A stretch of 64,000 bases of DNA from Rugamonas sp. A1-17 (lineage in GTDB: Bacteria; Pseudomonadota; Gammaproteobacteria; Burkholderiales; Burkholderiaceae_D). The position numbers were made by a program, and so were the translations under genes. This document shows positions 55,100 through 64,000 of this stretch, in pieces (position 1 is the stretch's first letter; each line of letters opens with the position of its first letter). The notes beneath the pieces are model-generated. The model made no database searches and was not told the origin of the DNA. It saw only the letters and a list, made by a program, of their open reading frames with translations. Location of the stretch: NCBI GenBank assembly GCA_025548565.1, contig JAJLPB010000010.1:62001-126000 (forward strand), in the 5' to 3' direction.

Positions 55100-56485
55100 T
55101 TAATCGCCTTGATACAGCGCCAGGTTACCGACGTAGTTGCCAAACTTGGTGTACTGGCCGATCCAGGTCAGGCGTACCGAGCCGATCGGGCCGTTACGCT
55201 GCTTACCGATGATGATCTCGGCCGTTCCCTTATCGGGCGAGTCCGGGTTGTAGACCTCGTCGCGATACAGGAAGATGATCACGTCCGCGTCCTGCTCGAT
55301 AGCGCCGGATTCGCGCAGGTCGGACATGACCGGACGTTTGTTGGGGCGTTGCTCCAGCGAGCGGTTCAGCTGCGACAGCGCGATCACCGGGCACTGCAGC
55401 TCTTTGGCCAGGCCCTTCAGCGATCGGGAAATCTCGGAAATCTCCGAGGCGCGGTTGTCGCCCGGGGTGGAGCCCTGCATCAGCTGCAGGTAGTCGACCA
55501 CGATCAGGCCCAGCTTGCCGCACTGGCGCGACAGGCGGCGCGCGCGGGCGCGCATCTCGATCGGGTTCAGCGCCGGGGTCTCGTCGATGTAGACCTGGGC
55601 GTCGTTCATTTTCTGGATGGCGTGCGTCAGGCGCGGCCAATCCTCGTCGTTCAGCTTGCCGGTACGCAGGCGGTGCTGGTCCAGCTGGCCGACCGAGCCC
55701 AGCATACGCATGGCCAGCTGCACGCCGCCCATCTCCATCGAGAACACGGCGACCGGCAGGCCCTCTTCCACCGCGACGTTCTCGGCGATGTTCATCGAGA
55801 ACGCGGTCTTGCCCATCGACGGACGGCCGGCCACCACCACCATGTCGCCCGGCTGCAGGCCGGAGGTCATGCGGTCGAGGTCGATCCAGCCGGTCGGCAC
55901 GCCGGTGATCTCGGAGCCGGACTCGCGCGAATACAATTCGTCGATGCGCTCGACCACCTGGGTCAGCAGCGGCTGCACCGGCAGCCAGCCGGCCGCGCCG
56001 CGGGCGCCCTGCTCGGCGATGGCGAAGATCTTGGACTCGGCCTCGTCGAGCATCTGCTTGACTTCCTTGCCCTGGGGCGTGAAGGCCTGGCCGGAGATCT
56101 CGTCGGCGACGGTGATCAGCTGGCGCAGGATGGAGCGATCGCGCACGATCTCGGCGTAGCGGCGGATGTTGGCGGCAGATGGCGTGTTTTGCGCCATCGC
56201 GTTCAGGTAGGCCAGGCCGCCCACGTCCTCCGCCTTGCCCAGCTGGGTCAGGGTCTCGAACACCGTGATGACGTCGGCCGGCTTCGAGCCGTTGATCATC
56301 TTGACGATCTGCTCGTAGATGATGCGGTGGTCGTAGCGGTAGAAGTCTTCGGGGTGCATCATGTCCGCAATGCGGTCGAACGCCGCATTATCGCGCAGCA
56401 GGCCGCCGATGACGGACTGTTCTGCTTCGATGGAATGCGGCGGGACGCGGAGTGAATCGACTTGCGGATCGGAGGGGGCGTTCAT
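55100..56485 (-). CDS. dnaB: Replicative DNA helicase DnaB
   Basis: A 461-residue hexameric helicase of the replication fork. The N-terminal DnaG-interaction domain starts near residue 15 (PHSIEAEQSVIGGLLRDNAAF). The RecA-like domain has Walker A GRPSMGKTAFSMNIAENVA, Walker B LIVVDYLQLMQG, and the DnaB motif 4 region (ALSQLNRSLEQRPNKRPVMSD). Length and motifs match bacterial DnaB, and no intein is present. It lies downstream of the ribosomal operon but is separated from it by a terminator. Confidence 0.97.
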   Translation of the reverse strand: MNAPSDPQVDSLRVPPHSIEAEQSVIGGLLRDNAAFDRIADMMHPEDFYRYDHRIIYEQIVKMINGSKPADVITVFETLTQLGKAEDVGGLAYLNAMAQNTPSAANIRRYAEIVRDRSILRQLITVADEISGQAFTPQGKEVKQMLDEAESKIFAIAEQGARGAAGWLPVQPLLTQVVERIDELYSRESGSEITGVPTGWIDLDRMTSGLQPGDMVVVAGRPSMGKTAFSMNIAENVAVEEGLPVAVFSMEMGGVQLAMRMLGSVGQLDQHRLRTGKLNDEDWPRLTHAIQKMNDAQVYIDETPALNPIEMRARARRLSRQCGKLGLIVVDYLQLMQGSTPGDNRASEISEISRSLKGLAKELQCPVIALSQLNRSLEQRPNKRPVMSDLRESGAIEQDADVIIFLYRDEVYNPDSPDKGTAEIIIGKQRNGPIGSVRLTWIGQYTKFGNYVGNLALYQGD

Positions 56486-56534
56486 GGCGCGAATTATACC
56501 TGCTTGCTTGAGCCGTATTACAAATTTATGACGA

Positions 56535-56562
56535 GAAAAAAGCCGGGCAAGCCCGGCTTTTT
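56535..56562 (-). terminator. Terminator of the rpsF-priB-rpsR-rplI operon
   Basis: AAGCCGGGC (56540-56548), a 2-nt loop, GCCCGGCTT (56551-56559), with six A before and five T after the stem, so it can work in both directions. It lies 46 nt past the rplI stop. Confidence 0.92.
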
Positions 56563-56607
56563 CAAAGGTGTTGCAACACTGATCAGACGTTTCCGCCTGA
56601 AAAAGTA

Positions 56608-57060
56608 TTAGGCAGCTTCGCCCACAACAGCAACGGTCACTTCCACCACCACGTCGGTGTGCAGAGCAACGCTTACTGGGTGCTCGCCAACGGTCTTCAG
56701 AGGACCGGTAGGCATGCGCACGGCAGCTTTTTCAACAGCGAAACCAGCTTTGCTCAGGGCTTCAGCGATGTCGAAGTTGGTCACGGAACCGAACAGACGG
56801 CCGTCAACACCAGCTTTTTGCGAAACGTTCACGGTCATGCCGTTCAGTTTCTCGCCTTGGGCTTGAGCGGCAGCCAGCTTTTCAGCAGCGGCTTTTTCCA
56901 GTTCAGCGCGCTTGACTTCGAATTCAGCAACGGCGGACGCGGTAGCGCGGCGGGCCATTTTTTGCGGAATCAGGAAGTTACGTGCGTAACCGTCTTTGAC
57001 TTTAACGACTTCACCCAGGTTGCCCAGGTTGACGACTTTTTCTAACAGAATGATTTGCAT
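56608..57060 (-). CDS. rplI: 50S ribosomal protein L9
   Basis: A 150-residue L9. [25 protein letters not shown] and [11 protein letters not shown] are the N-terminal RNA-binding signature; a long helix and the C-terminal domain with [12 protein letters not shown] follow. Last gene of the rpsF-priB-rpsR-rplI operon. Confidence 0.98.
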   Translation of the reverse strand: MQIILLEKVVNLGNLGEVVKVKDGYARNFLIPQKMARRATASAVAEFEVKRAELEKAAAEKLAAAQAQGEKLNGMTVNVSQKAGVDGRLFGSVTNFDIAEALSKAGFAVEKAAVRMPTGPLKTVGEHPVSVALHTDVVVEVTVAVVGEAA

Positions 57061-57094
57061 AGTTCTTCTCCAGGATCTTATCTAGACGACGCAA

Positions 57095-57385
57095 TTAAGC
57101 GTGGTGCAGATCGGTGTAAGGCAGCAGCGCGAGGTAGCGAGCGCGCTTGATTGCGGTGTCAACTTGACGCTGGTAGTGCGCCTTGGTACCGGTCAGACGT
57201 GCTGGCATGATTTTGCCGTTTTCCTGGACGAAGTCTTTCAGGGTGTCGACGTCTTTGTAGTCAACTTGTTCAACGTTTGCTGCGGTGAAGCGGCAGAACT
57301 TCTTACGTTTGAACAGTGGGTTTTGTTGCTTGCGCTTTTCTTTCAGCTTGAGCTTGTTTTTGTCGAACTTTTTACCGAATGCCAT
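57095..57385 (-). CDS. rpsR: 30S ribosomal protein S18
   Basis: A 96-residue S18, about 20 residues longer than the E. coli protein because of a lysine-rich N-terminal extension ([17 protein letters not shown]). The core [29 protein letters not shown] and [15 protein letters not shown] are fully conserved. It binds S6 (rpsF product) in the platform of the small subunit. Confidence 0.98.
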   Translation of the reverse strand: MAFGKKFDKNKLKLKEKRKQQNPLFKRKKFCRFTAANVEQVDYKDVDTLKDFVQENGKIMPARLTGTKAHYQRQVDTAIKRARYLALLPYTDLHHA

Positions 57386-57400
57386 TTTAGGCTCCTGTAT

Positions 57401-57724
57401 CTAAATTGAGCTGTCTGGGACAGCACTAAAATCAATGATGTGAAACACCAGGCTTTTGCTATTGCGATTCTTCTTGTTCAGGAAACCGGTGAACTGATAC
57501 ATGCCTGCCAGTGGCGCCTGACTGAAGCGGCCTGAAATCTCGCCCGCGGCAACCGCGGAAATTTCAAACTCACTCAATCGGGCGATGCCTGCCTCGACCT
57601 GCTGCGACCGGTGCTGGAGTACAGCGTTCACGATCGGCATACCGGCCGGGGTGTAGCGCAAGGCGTCCCGTTCGGCGATCAAGGCAATCAACTGGAGCTG
57701 ATTCAGCTCGGTTCCCGGTAACAA
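57401..57724 (-). CDS. priB: Primosomal replication protein N (PriB)
   Basis: A 107-residue OB-fold single-strand DNA-binding protein for replication restart. NQLQLIALIAERDALRYTPA, PIVNAVLQHRS and the final LVFHIIDF strand match PriB of betaproteobacteria. The frame begins with a TTG directly after the rpsF TAA, and no ATG is available before Met28, so initiation is at this TTG or at the CTG or another non-ATG codon a few positions later. Translation is probably coupled to rpsF. Confidence 0.92.
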   Translation of the reverse strand: MLPGTELNQLQLIALIAERDALRYTPAGMPIVNAVLQHRSQQVEAGIARLSEFEISAVAAGEISGRFSQAPLAGMYQFTGFLNKKNRNSKSLVFHIIDFSAVPDSSI

Positions 57725-58111
57725 TTAGGCCGCAGGAGCAGCAGCGGCTGCTGGAGCTTCGGTGCGATGCGATTTCGCTGCATCGTCACGTTGTACCGAC
57801 TTCATCATCGGCGAAGGAGCGGTTTCCGCTTTCTTCATCTTGACGGTCAGGTGACGCAGCACGGCATCATTGAATTTGAAGGCGGTTTCCAGCTCGACCA
57901 GGGTCTCGTTGTCGCATTCGATGTTCAGGCAGATGTAGTGTGCTTTAGCCAGTTTCTGGATCGAGTAAGCCATCTGACGACGGCCCCAATCTTCAACACG
58001 GTGCACGGCGCCGCCGCGGGTCGTTACGGTGGTTTTGTAACGCTCGATCATGGCGGGCACTTGCTCGCTCTGGTCCGGGTGGACGATAAATACTATTTCA
58101 TAGTGACGCAT
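57725..58111 (-). CDS. rpsF: 30S ribosomal protein S6
   Basis: A 128-residue S6. [40 protein letters not shown] and the strand [10 protein letters not shown] are conserved, with an Ala-rich acidic tail. The ATG at 58111 has AAGGGAG seven bases upstream. The frame remains open to 58213, but that part covers the promoter. First gene of the operon. Confidence 0.97.
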   Translation of the reverse strand: MRHYEIVFIVHPDQSEQVPAMIERYKTTVTTRGGAVHRVEDWGRRQMAYSIQKLAKAHYICLNIECDNETLVELETAFKFNDAVLRHLTVKMKKAETAPSPMMKSVQRDDAAKSHRTEAPAAAAAPAA

Positions 58112-58184
58112 GCAAACTCCCTTAAGGACTGTGAATATAGCCCACCCTGGCGTCAAGACAGGTGTGGGAAGAGGTAAGCCCGCG

Positions 58185-58213
58185 ACTATATCAGCTTTCC
58201 CGGCAAAAGACAA
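58185..58213 (-). promoter_or_regulatory. Sigma-70 promoter of the rpsF operon
   Basis: On the minus strand, TTGTCT (58213-58208), a 17-bp spacer and TATAGT (58190-58185), about 75 nt before the rpsF start codon. Good match to consensus at the right spacing. Confidence 0.7.
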
Positions 58214-58275
58214 TCGGCCCTCTCCATGAATTTATTTCGCTCAAAGCAACAAATTCCCTTGCTTTTCGCTTCACA

Positions 58276-58308
58276 CTGTACAAAAATACAGACTGTCTAT
58301 ATACACAG
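58276..58308 (+). promoter_or_regulatory. Tandem LexA (SOS) boxes before lexA
   Basis: Two exact CTGT-N8-ACAG boxes: 58276-58291 (AT-rich centre) and 58293-58308, one base apart, ending 14 nt before the lexA ATG. Two boxes are usual for autoregulated lexA genes. Confidence 0.95.
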
Positions 58309-58322
58309 GCCTAACGCACTCT

Positions 58323-58961
58323 ATGATCAAGCTCACCGCAAGACAGGAACAAATTCTCAATCTGATCAAGGATGCCATCGAGAACACCGGCTTCCCGCCG
58401 ACCCGCGCCGAGATCGCCAATGAACTGGGCTTCAAGTCCGCCAACGCGGCAGAGGAGCATTTACAGGCGCTGGCGCGCAAAGGCGCGATCGAGATCGCCG
58501 CCGGCACCTCGCGCGGCATCCGCCTGCTGGGCGTGCATGCCGAGCCGGCCACGCCCAAGGTGCCGGTGTCGCTGATGATGTCGCTGCCGCTGATCGGCCG
58601 CGTGGCCGCCGGTTCGCCCATCCTGGCACAGGAAAACCTGGAGACCAGCTACAGCGTCGATCCGGCCATGTTCTCCTCCAAGCCTGACTACCTGCTGAAG
58701 GTGCGCGGCGAGTCGATGCGCGACGCCGGCATCATGGATGGCGACCTGCTGGCGGTCAAGAAGGTGGACAGCGCCAAGAACGGCCAGATCGTCGTGGCCC
58801 GCATCGGCAACGATGTCACGGTCAAGCGCTACCGCAAGACCGGCTCCACCGTCGAGCTGCTGCCGGAAAATCCGGACTTCAAGATCATCAAGGTTGATCC
58901 CGAAGCGGACGAGTTCGCGCTGGAAGGCCTGGCGGTCGGCCTGATGCGCAGCTGGCACTAA
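58323..58961 (+). CDS. lexA: SOS repressor LexA
   Basis: A 212-residue repressor/self-cleaving protease. The winged HTH ([41 protein letters not shown]) is followed by the cleavage site Ala96-Gly97 in VAAGSP and the catalytic Ser131 (GESMRDAG) and Lys168 (VTVKRYRK). All key residues are present. Longer than E. coli LexA (202) by a short linker. Self-regulated through the two boxes upstream. Confidence 0.98.
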   Translation: MIKLTARQEQILNLIKDAIENTGFPPTRAEIANELGFKSANAAEEHLQALARKGAIEIAAGTSRGIRLLGVHAEPATPKVPVSLMMSLPLIGRVAAGSPILAQENLETSYSVDPAMFSSKPDYLLKVRGESMRDAGIMDGDLLAVKKVDSAKNGQIVVARIGNDVTVKRYRKTGSTVELLPENPDFKIIKVDPEADEFALEGLAVGLMRSWH

Positions 58962-58964
58962 GCC

Positions 58965-60080
58965 TTACATCGCCATCGGCTTGGGCACGATGAGCGGGAA
59001 CGCGCTGTTGAGCGCGCGCCTGGCGATATCGTCCGAGCCCATGTGCGAGTTCGACATCAGCACCACGCCGCGCCGGGTGCTGGTGTCGAAGCCGATGTAG
59101 GTACGGTAGCCGCCCGTGCCGCCGTTGTGCCAGACGACGTGCGAGCCGTGCTGCTCCAGCACATGCCATCCCAGTCCCACCGATAATTCAGGCTTGCCTT
59201 CGAGCGCATGACGCGGTTGATGCGCGGCCTGCATCGCGCCGTACAGCGGCGTCTTCAGCAGTCCCATATTCGCTCCCACAAATTTCAGCATGTCCGCCGT
59301 CGACGAGCGCAGCGCGCCCATGCCTGCCAGCACCGGCATGTCCCAGTTGGCCGCCACCCTGCCCGGCATGTCGTAGCCGGTGGCCAGATGCGGGCGCATG
59401 GACGGCGTCAGCGCGATGGCGGTGCTGGGCATGCCCAGCGGGCCGGTGATGCGTTGGCGTACCAAGGTTTCGTAGTCCACGCCCGCGCGCAAGGTCAGCG
59501 CGTGGCCCAGCAGGCCGACGCCGGCATTCGAATACTCGTAGCGCTCGCCCGCCGCGCGCGTGGGCGTGTAGCCGTGCACGAACGCGTACAGCTGCGGCAC
59601 GGTGTAGTCGGCAAAGGGATTGTTCTCATCCTTGGGAGCCAGATTATCCGGAATGCTGGGGATGCCGGACACTTGCGACGACAGGTCGGTCAGCGTGATC
59701 CGCCGTCCACCGAAGGCCGGCGGCGCCGCCGCTGCGGGCAGGTAGCGCGCCACCGGATCGTCCAGGCTCACTTCGCCACGCAGGGCCATGTCGCTGAGGA
59801 TGGTTGCGGTGAATACCTTGGTGATGGAGCCGATCTCGTAGACCGAGTCCGCATCGACCGGCGCGCCGCCCTCGCTGAGGCTGCCATAGGCCAGCACATG
59901 GCTGCCCTTGGCGTCGATGATGCCCACCACCATGCCGGTGCCGGCGTGGTCGATATCGACACGGGTTTTCATCATGGCGAGCAGTTCGGCATCGCTGGCC
60001 GGTGCGGCGCGGACGGTGGTGGCAAGCAGCGCGCCGACCAGCAGCGCCAGCATTTGTTTCGGACGGAATGATGTAGTCAT
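58965..60080 (-). CDS. Exported serine hydrolase, beta-lactamase (class C)/penicillin-binding family
   Basis: A 371-residue periplasmic enzyme. A signal peptide (RPKQMLALLVGALLATTVRA-A) ends near residue 25. The catalytic motifs are SxxK in EIGSITKVFT, YxN in YEYSNAGVG and HxG in WHNGGTGGYR. These define the serine beta-lactamase/DD-peptidase superfamily. The sequence is closer to esterase- or EstB/AmpC-like hydrolases than to a clinical AmpC, so beta-lactam hydrolysis cannot be assumed. ATG at 60080 chosen because it begins the signal peptide. Convergent with lexA. Confidence 0.88.
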   Translation of the reverse strand: MTTSFRPKQMLALLVGALLATTVRAAPASDAELLAMMKTRVDIDHAGTGMVVGIIDAKGSHVLAYGSLSEGGAPVDADSVYEIGSITKVFTATILSDMALRGEVSLDDPVARYLPAAAAPPAFGGRRITLTDLSSQVSGIPSIPDNLAPKDENNPFADYTVPQLYAFVHGYTPTRAAGERYEYSNAGVGLLGHALTLRAGVDYETLVRQRITGPLGMPSTAIALTPSMRPHLATGYDMPGRVAANWDMPVLAGMGALRSSTADMLKFVGANMGLLKTPLYGAMQAAHQPRHALEGKPELSVGLGWHVLEQHGSHVVWHNGGTGGYRTYIGFDTSTRRGVVLMSNSHMGSDDIARRALNSAFPLIVPKPMAM

Positions 60081-60151
60081 GCCGCGCAGGCTACCAAACA
60101 TCGGCACGTATTGAACAGACAATCTTGCGTCAATTCCTGCCAAGTAGCCGC

Positions 60152-60646
60152 CTAGCGCTTGCCGGCCGTCTCCGGCTGATGCGACAGGTCGCGCGCGCTC
60201 AGGGCAAGGTCGCCTTGACGGCCTTCCCACGCGCTCTGCGCCAGGGTGACAGCGTCGGCCTGGCGCTTGGCCTCGTCCGCCACCTGCACGAACACCTGAC
60301 TCATCAAAGCCTGGGCGGCGCCCATCTCTTCGTCCGTCATCAGGTCGGCCAGGTCGGCGGGGATGCTCTTGCCGACCGGGAGCGCGGCATTGTAGTTGGC
60401 CAGGAATTGGTCATAGCAATCATGCCAGGCGGCCAGCGCCTGCGTGAGCGCCGGTCCGCCGGCCGTGGCCGGACGCATCGGGATGTTGGGAGGCTTGCAG
60501 TTGAAACGGGCCAGCGCAATGTCGGCGCCGTCGTAGCGGCTGGTGTAGTACTCGATCTCGGCTTGCCGCGCCAGGCGGCTGGCCTGGTCGCCGGCGAAGG
60601 CGCTACTCGACAGCACGGTCAATGCCAGAACCCATGCTGCCTTCAT
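60152..60646 (-). CDS. Hypothetical exported protein
   Basis: A 164-residue protein with a clear signal peptide (MKAAWVLALTVLSSSAFA-G). The mature part is mostly helical, with two Cys (RFNCKPPNIP and WHDCYDQF) that could form a disulfide and a sequence NYNAALPVGKSIPADLADLM. I do not recognise a family. The start is supported by a GGAGGCG ribosome site. It stands alone on the same strand as the neighbours. Confidence 0.75.
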   Translation of the reverse strand: MKAAWVLALTVLSSSAFAGDQASRLARQAEIEYYTSRYDGADIALARFNCKPPNIPMRPATAGGPALTQALAAWHDCYDQFLANYNAALPVGKSIPADLADLMTDEEMGAAQALMSQVFVQVADEAKRQADAVTLAQSAWEGRQGDLALSARDLSHQPETAGKR

Positions 60647-60703
60647 ATCGCCTCCGCGCTTAGCAAAATTGAAAGCTTAGATTATCACAACTTGAGGCTG
60701 CGC

Positions 60704-61948
60704 TCAGCAAGCTTCCAGTGCGCAGGTGAAATCGTCCAGCAGATCGTCGGTATCCTCGATGCCGACCGACACTCGTATCAGCGACTCGGCGATGCCCATC
60801 GAGGCGCGGCGCTCGGCGCCCATCTCGTAGAAAATCGTGTGCGCCACCGGGATGATCAGCGTGCGCGTGTCGCCCAGGTTGGAAGCCGGGATCGCCAGCT
60901 TCAGGCGGTTGAGGAAGTCGAAGCAGTCGATGCCGTCCTTCAGTTCAAAGCTCAGCAGGGAGCCGAAGCTGCGGAACAGCTCGCTGGAGATCGCATGCTG
61001 CGGGTGCGATGCCAGGCCGGGATAGTAGACGGCGGCCACGCGCTCGTCGCTTTCCAGCAGGCGGGCCAAGGCCAGCGCATTGGCGCTGGTGCGTTCCATC
61101 CGCAGCGCCAGCGTCTCGGCGCCGACGGCGATGTGGTGTGCCGCTTCCGGCGCCAGCGAGGCGCCGAAGTCGCGCAGGCCCTTGGCGCGGATCTGCGCCA
61201 AGCCCCATTGCAGCGGCGCGGCTTTCTTGTAGTTCTCGTAGATGTTGGCGAACCGGGTCCAGTCGTAGACGCCGGTATCGGTCAGACTGCCGCCCAGCGC
61301 GTTGCCGTGGCCGCCGATCGACTTGGTCAGCGCGTTGACCACCAGCCCGGCGCCCACCGCTTTCGGACGGAACAGGTAAGGCGTGGTCATCGTGTTGTCG
61401 ACGATGTAGAGGATGCCGCGTTCCTTGCACAGCTCGCCGATGCGCTTCAGGTCCGCCACTTGCGTGCGCGGGTTGGCGATGGTTTCGACGAACACCACGC
61501 GCGTCTGTTCGGTGATGGCGGCCGCCACGTTGGCGACGTCGGTGGCGTCGACGAAGGACACGCCCACGCCCTGCGCCATGGTGGTCTGCCACAAGCTGTT
61601 GGTGTTACCGAACAAGAACGACGACGACACCACATGGTCGCCCGCGCGCAGCAGCGACTGGAACACGGCGCCGATCGCGCCCATGCCGGTGGCGAAGCAG
61701 ATCGTGCCGACGCCCTGCTCCATCTTGGTGACCTTGTCCTCCAGCGCGGAGATGGTCGGGTTGCCCTGGCGGCCGTAGCGGAAGCCCGGCTCCTTGCCCT
61801 GGAACACAGACGCCAGCTGGCGCGCGTCGCCGTAACCGAAGGCGACCGAGGTGTGGATGGGCTTGTGCAGCGAACCGTGCTCGATGCCTTTCTGGCGATC
61901 GTTGTGCAGGATGGTGGTGGTGAAGCCGTAATTCTTCTTGTCGTTCAT
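60704..61948 (-). CDS. Cys/Met-metabolism PLP enzyme (cystathionine gamma-synthase family)
   Basis: A 414-residue fold-type I PLP enzyme. The family region RYGRQGNPTISALEDKVTKME, FATGMGAIGAVFQSLLRAGD, IVDNTMTTPYLFRP and the PLP Lys in NALTKSIGGHGNALGG are present. Members act on activated homoserines or cystathionine. The order cvpA-purF-sulfhydrylase (metZ) is common in related bacteria, but this sequence differs from typical MetZ, so the exact substrate is left open. A terminator separates it from purF, suggesting its own promoter or weak read-through. Confidence 0.88.
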   Translation of the reverse strand: MNDKKNYGFTTTILHNDRQKGIEHGSLHKPIHTSVAFGYGDARQLASVFQGKEPGFRYGRQGNPTISALEDKVTKMEQGVGTICFATGMGAIGAVFQSLLRAGDHVVSSSFLFGNTNSLWQTTMAQGVGVSFVDATDVANVAAAITEQTRVVFVETIANPRTQVADLKRIGELCKERGILYIVDNTMTTPYLFRPKAVGAGLVVNALTKSIGGHGNALGGSLTDTGVYDWTRFANIYENYKKAAPLQWGLAQIRAKGLRDFGASLAPEAAHHIAVGAETLALRMERTSANALALARLLESDERVAAVYYPGLASHPQHAISSELFRSFGSLLSFELKDGIDCFDFLNRLKLAIPASNLGDTRTLIIPVAHTIFYEMGAERRASMGIAESLIRVSVGIEDTDDLLDDFTCALEAC

Positions 61949-61960
61949 ATTCGTGTATTC

Positions 61961-61996
61961 AAAAAAAAGCCCGGTGCGGCGTGAACCGCACCGGGC
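61961..61996 (-). terminator. Rho-independent terminator of purF
   Basis: An 11-bp perfect stem (61969-61979 with 61986-61996) with a 6-nt loop, followed on the minus strand by eight T (61968-61961). Only 6 nt past the purF stop and 13 nt before the next start codon. Confidence 0.93.
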
Positions 61997-62002
61997 GCGA
62001 CA

Positions 62003-63526
<1,524 letters not shown>

Positions 63527-63564
63527 GATGTTGCTCCTGGACTGGTGCTACTGATTTAAAGAAT

Positions 63565-64000
63565 TCAAAAATTCACATGCTGCGCCATGGCAGCGGGAAG
63601 GAAGGCTTTCACCGTATGCGCTCCGGTCTCCGCGAGCGGACTCAATCGCGCATCCTTCCAGAATGCTTGTTGCGGTATCGACGTCATCCCGCACAGGATG
63701 ACGCCGGCCAATACGATGACCAGGCCGCGGCCGAAGCCGAACACCATGCCCAGCGCGCGGTCCACGATGCTGAGGCCGCCGGCATCGAGCAAGGCGCCCA
63801 GCGCCATGGCCAGCAGGCCCGTCAAAATCTTCACACCGATAAACAGTGCGATAAAGGCAAGGATCAGCCGCAGCACCTCGCCCGGCACCACCGGCGGCAG
63901 CATGGGCGCCAGCGCGGCGGCGTAGGCGTTGGCGACCACGAAGGCCACCACCCAGCCCGCCAGCGACAATACTTCCTTCACCAAGCCCCGCATCATGCTG
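63565..64000 (-). CDS. cvpA: CvpA family protein (5' end outside window)
   Basis: At least 145 C-terminal residues of CvpA, a four-helix inner-membrane protein first found through colicin V production. RGLVKEVLSLAGWVVAFVVANAYA is the standard segment just after the N-terminal helix, preceded here by SMM, so about 20 residues are missing beyond base 64000. It is encoded directly before purF, the usual arrangement. Its function is linked to envelope stress in some bacteria. Confidence 0.93.
   Translation of the reverse strand, partial: SMMRGLVKEVLSLAGWVVAFVVANAYAAALAPMLPPVVPGEVLRLILAFIALFIGVKILTGLLAMALGALLDAGGLSIVDRALGMVFGFGRGLVIVLAGVILCGMTSIPQQAFWKDARLSPLAETGAHTVKAFLPAAMAQHVNF

Noticed and set aside
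58112-58213. N-terminal extension of rpsF to 58213
   Set aside because: The extra residues cover the -10/-35 promoter, and S6 proteins begin at MRHYEIV, which has a good ribosome site.

Overview
The window looks like chromosomal DNA of a high-GC betaproteobacterium, most likely Oxalobacteraceae (Massilia/Duganella/Janthinobacterium group). The grounds are protein similarity by eye, the rpsF-priB-rpsR-rplI and cvpA-purF gene orders, PEP-CTERM and MASE4 proteins, and an intergenic repeat of the ATTCCCGC...GCGGGAAT type. No rRNA, tRNA, CRISPR array, prophage or insertion sequence was found.

Layout. 1-3350: the end of a GlrK/QseE-like kinase, a QseG-like lipoprotein and a GlrR-like sigma-54 activator, followed by a BON-domain gene that carries a consensus -24/-12 promoter and two exact TGTC-N10-GACA sites. 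3361-6130: an 86-bp perfect palindrome, homoserine dehydrogenase, an inverted-repeat element and alaA. 6283-14481: one long operon with a Mth938-like gene, the lipid A aminoarabinose (arn) pathway with ArnA split into two proteins, and a peroxiredoxin. 14756-17298: PIN-PhoH protein and a PEP-CTERM protein. 17572-19518: a HicB-like orphan and a HipBA toxin-antitoxin pair. 19528-26460: copper genes (copZ, and copA-cueR, each with a CueR-type promoter) around a GST, a TSUP permease and a TonB receptor behind a cobalamin riboswitch.

26477-35931: a two-partner secretion locus (FecR protein, TpsB, 2254-residue TpsA). 36179-43554: a signalling cluster with a CHASE2 cyclase, a GAF-HD-GYP protein, a metallo-beta-lactamase-fold hydrolase and a GAF-bearing GspE/PilB ATPase. 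43437-45487: a stand-alone cyanophycin-synthetase N-domain-like ORF, GNAT and metallophosphoesterase. 45572-51065: a MASE4 hybrid kinase and an AlgZ/AlgR-like (LytS/LytTR) pair, divergent from a DUF2306 membrane gene, with AlgR-box-like repeats between them. 51062-53334: small accessory genes, including two membrane proteins that look lower in GC. 53362-64000: core genes (Pit and its DUF47 partner, dnaB, rplI-rpsR-priB-rpsF, lexA with two SOS boxes, a serine hydrolase, a Cys/Met PLP enzyme, purF, cvpA).

The main theme is envelope biology: sensing (GlrKR, AlgZR-like, MASE4), remodelling (arn), surface secretion (Tps, GspE-like) and metal or cofactor uptake and efflux. The strongest new observations are the regulator-plus-matching-site pairs at 2692-2885 and 50078-50132, the riboswitch-controlled receptor, and the GAF/HD-GYP/cyclase/MBL/GspE cluster.
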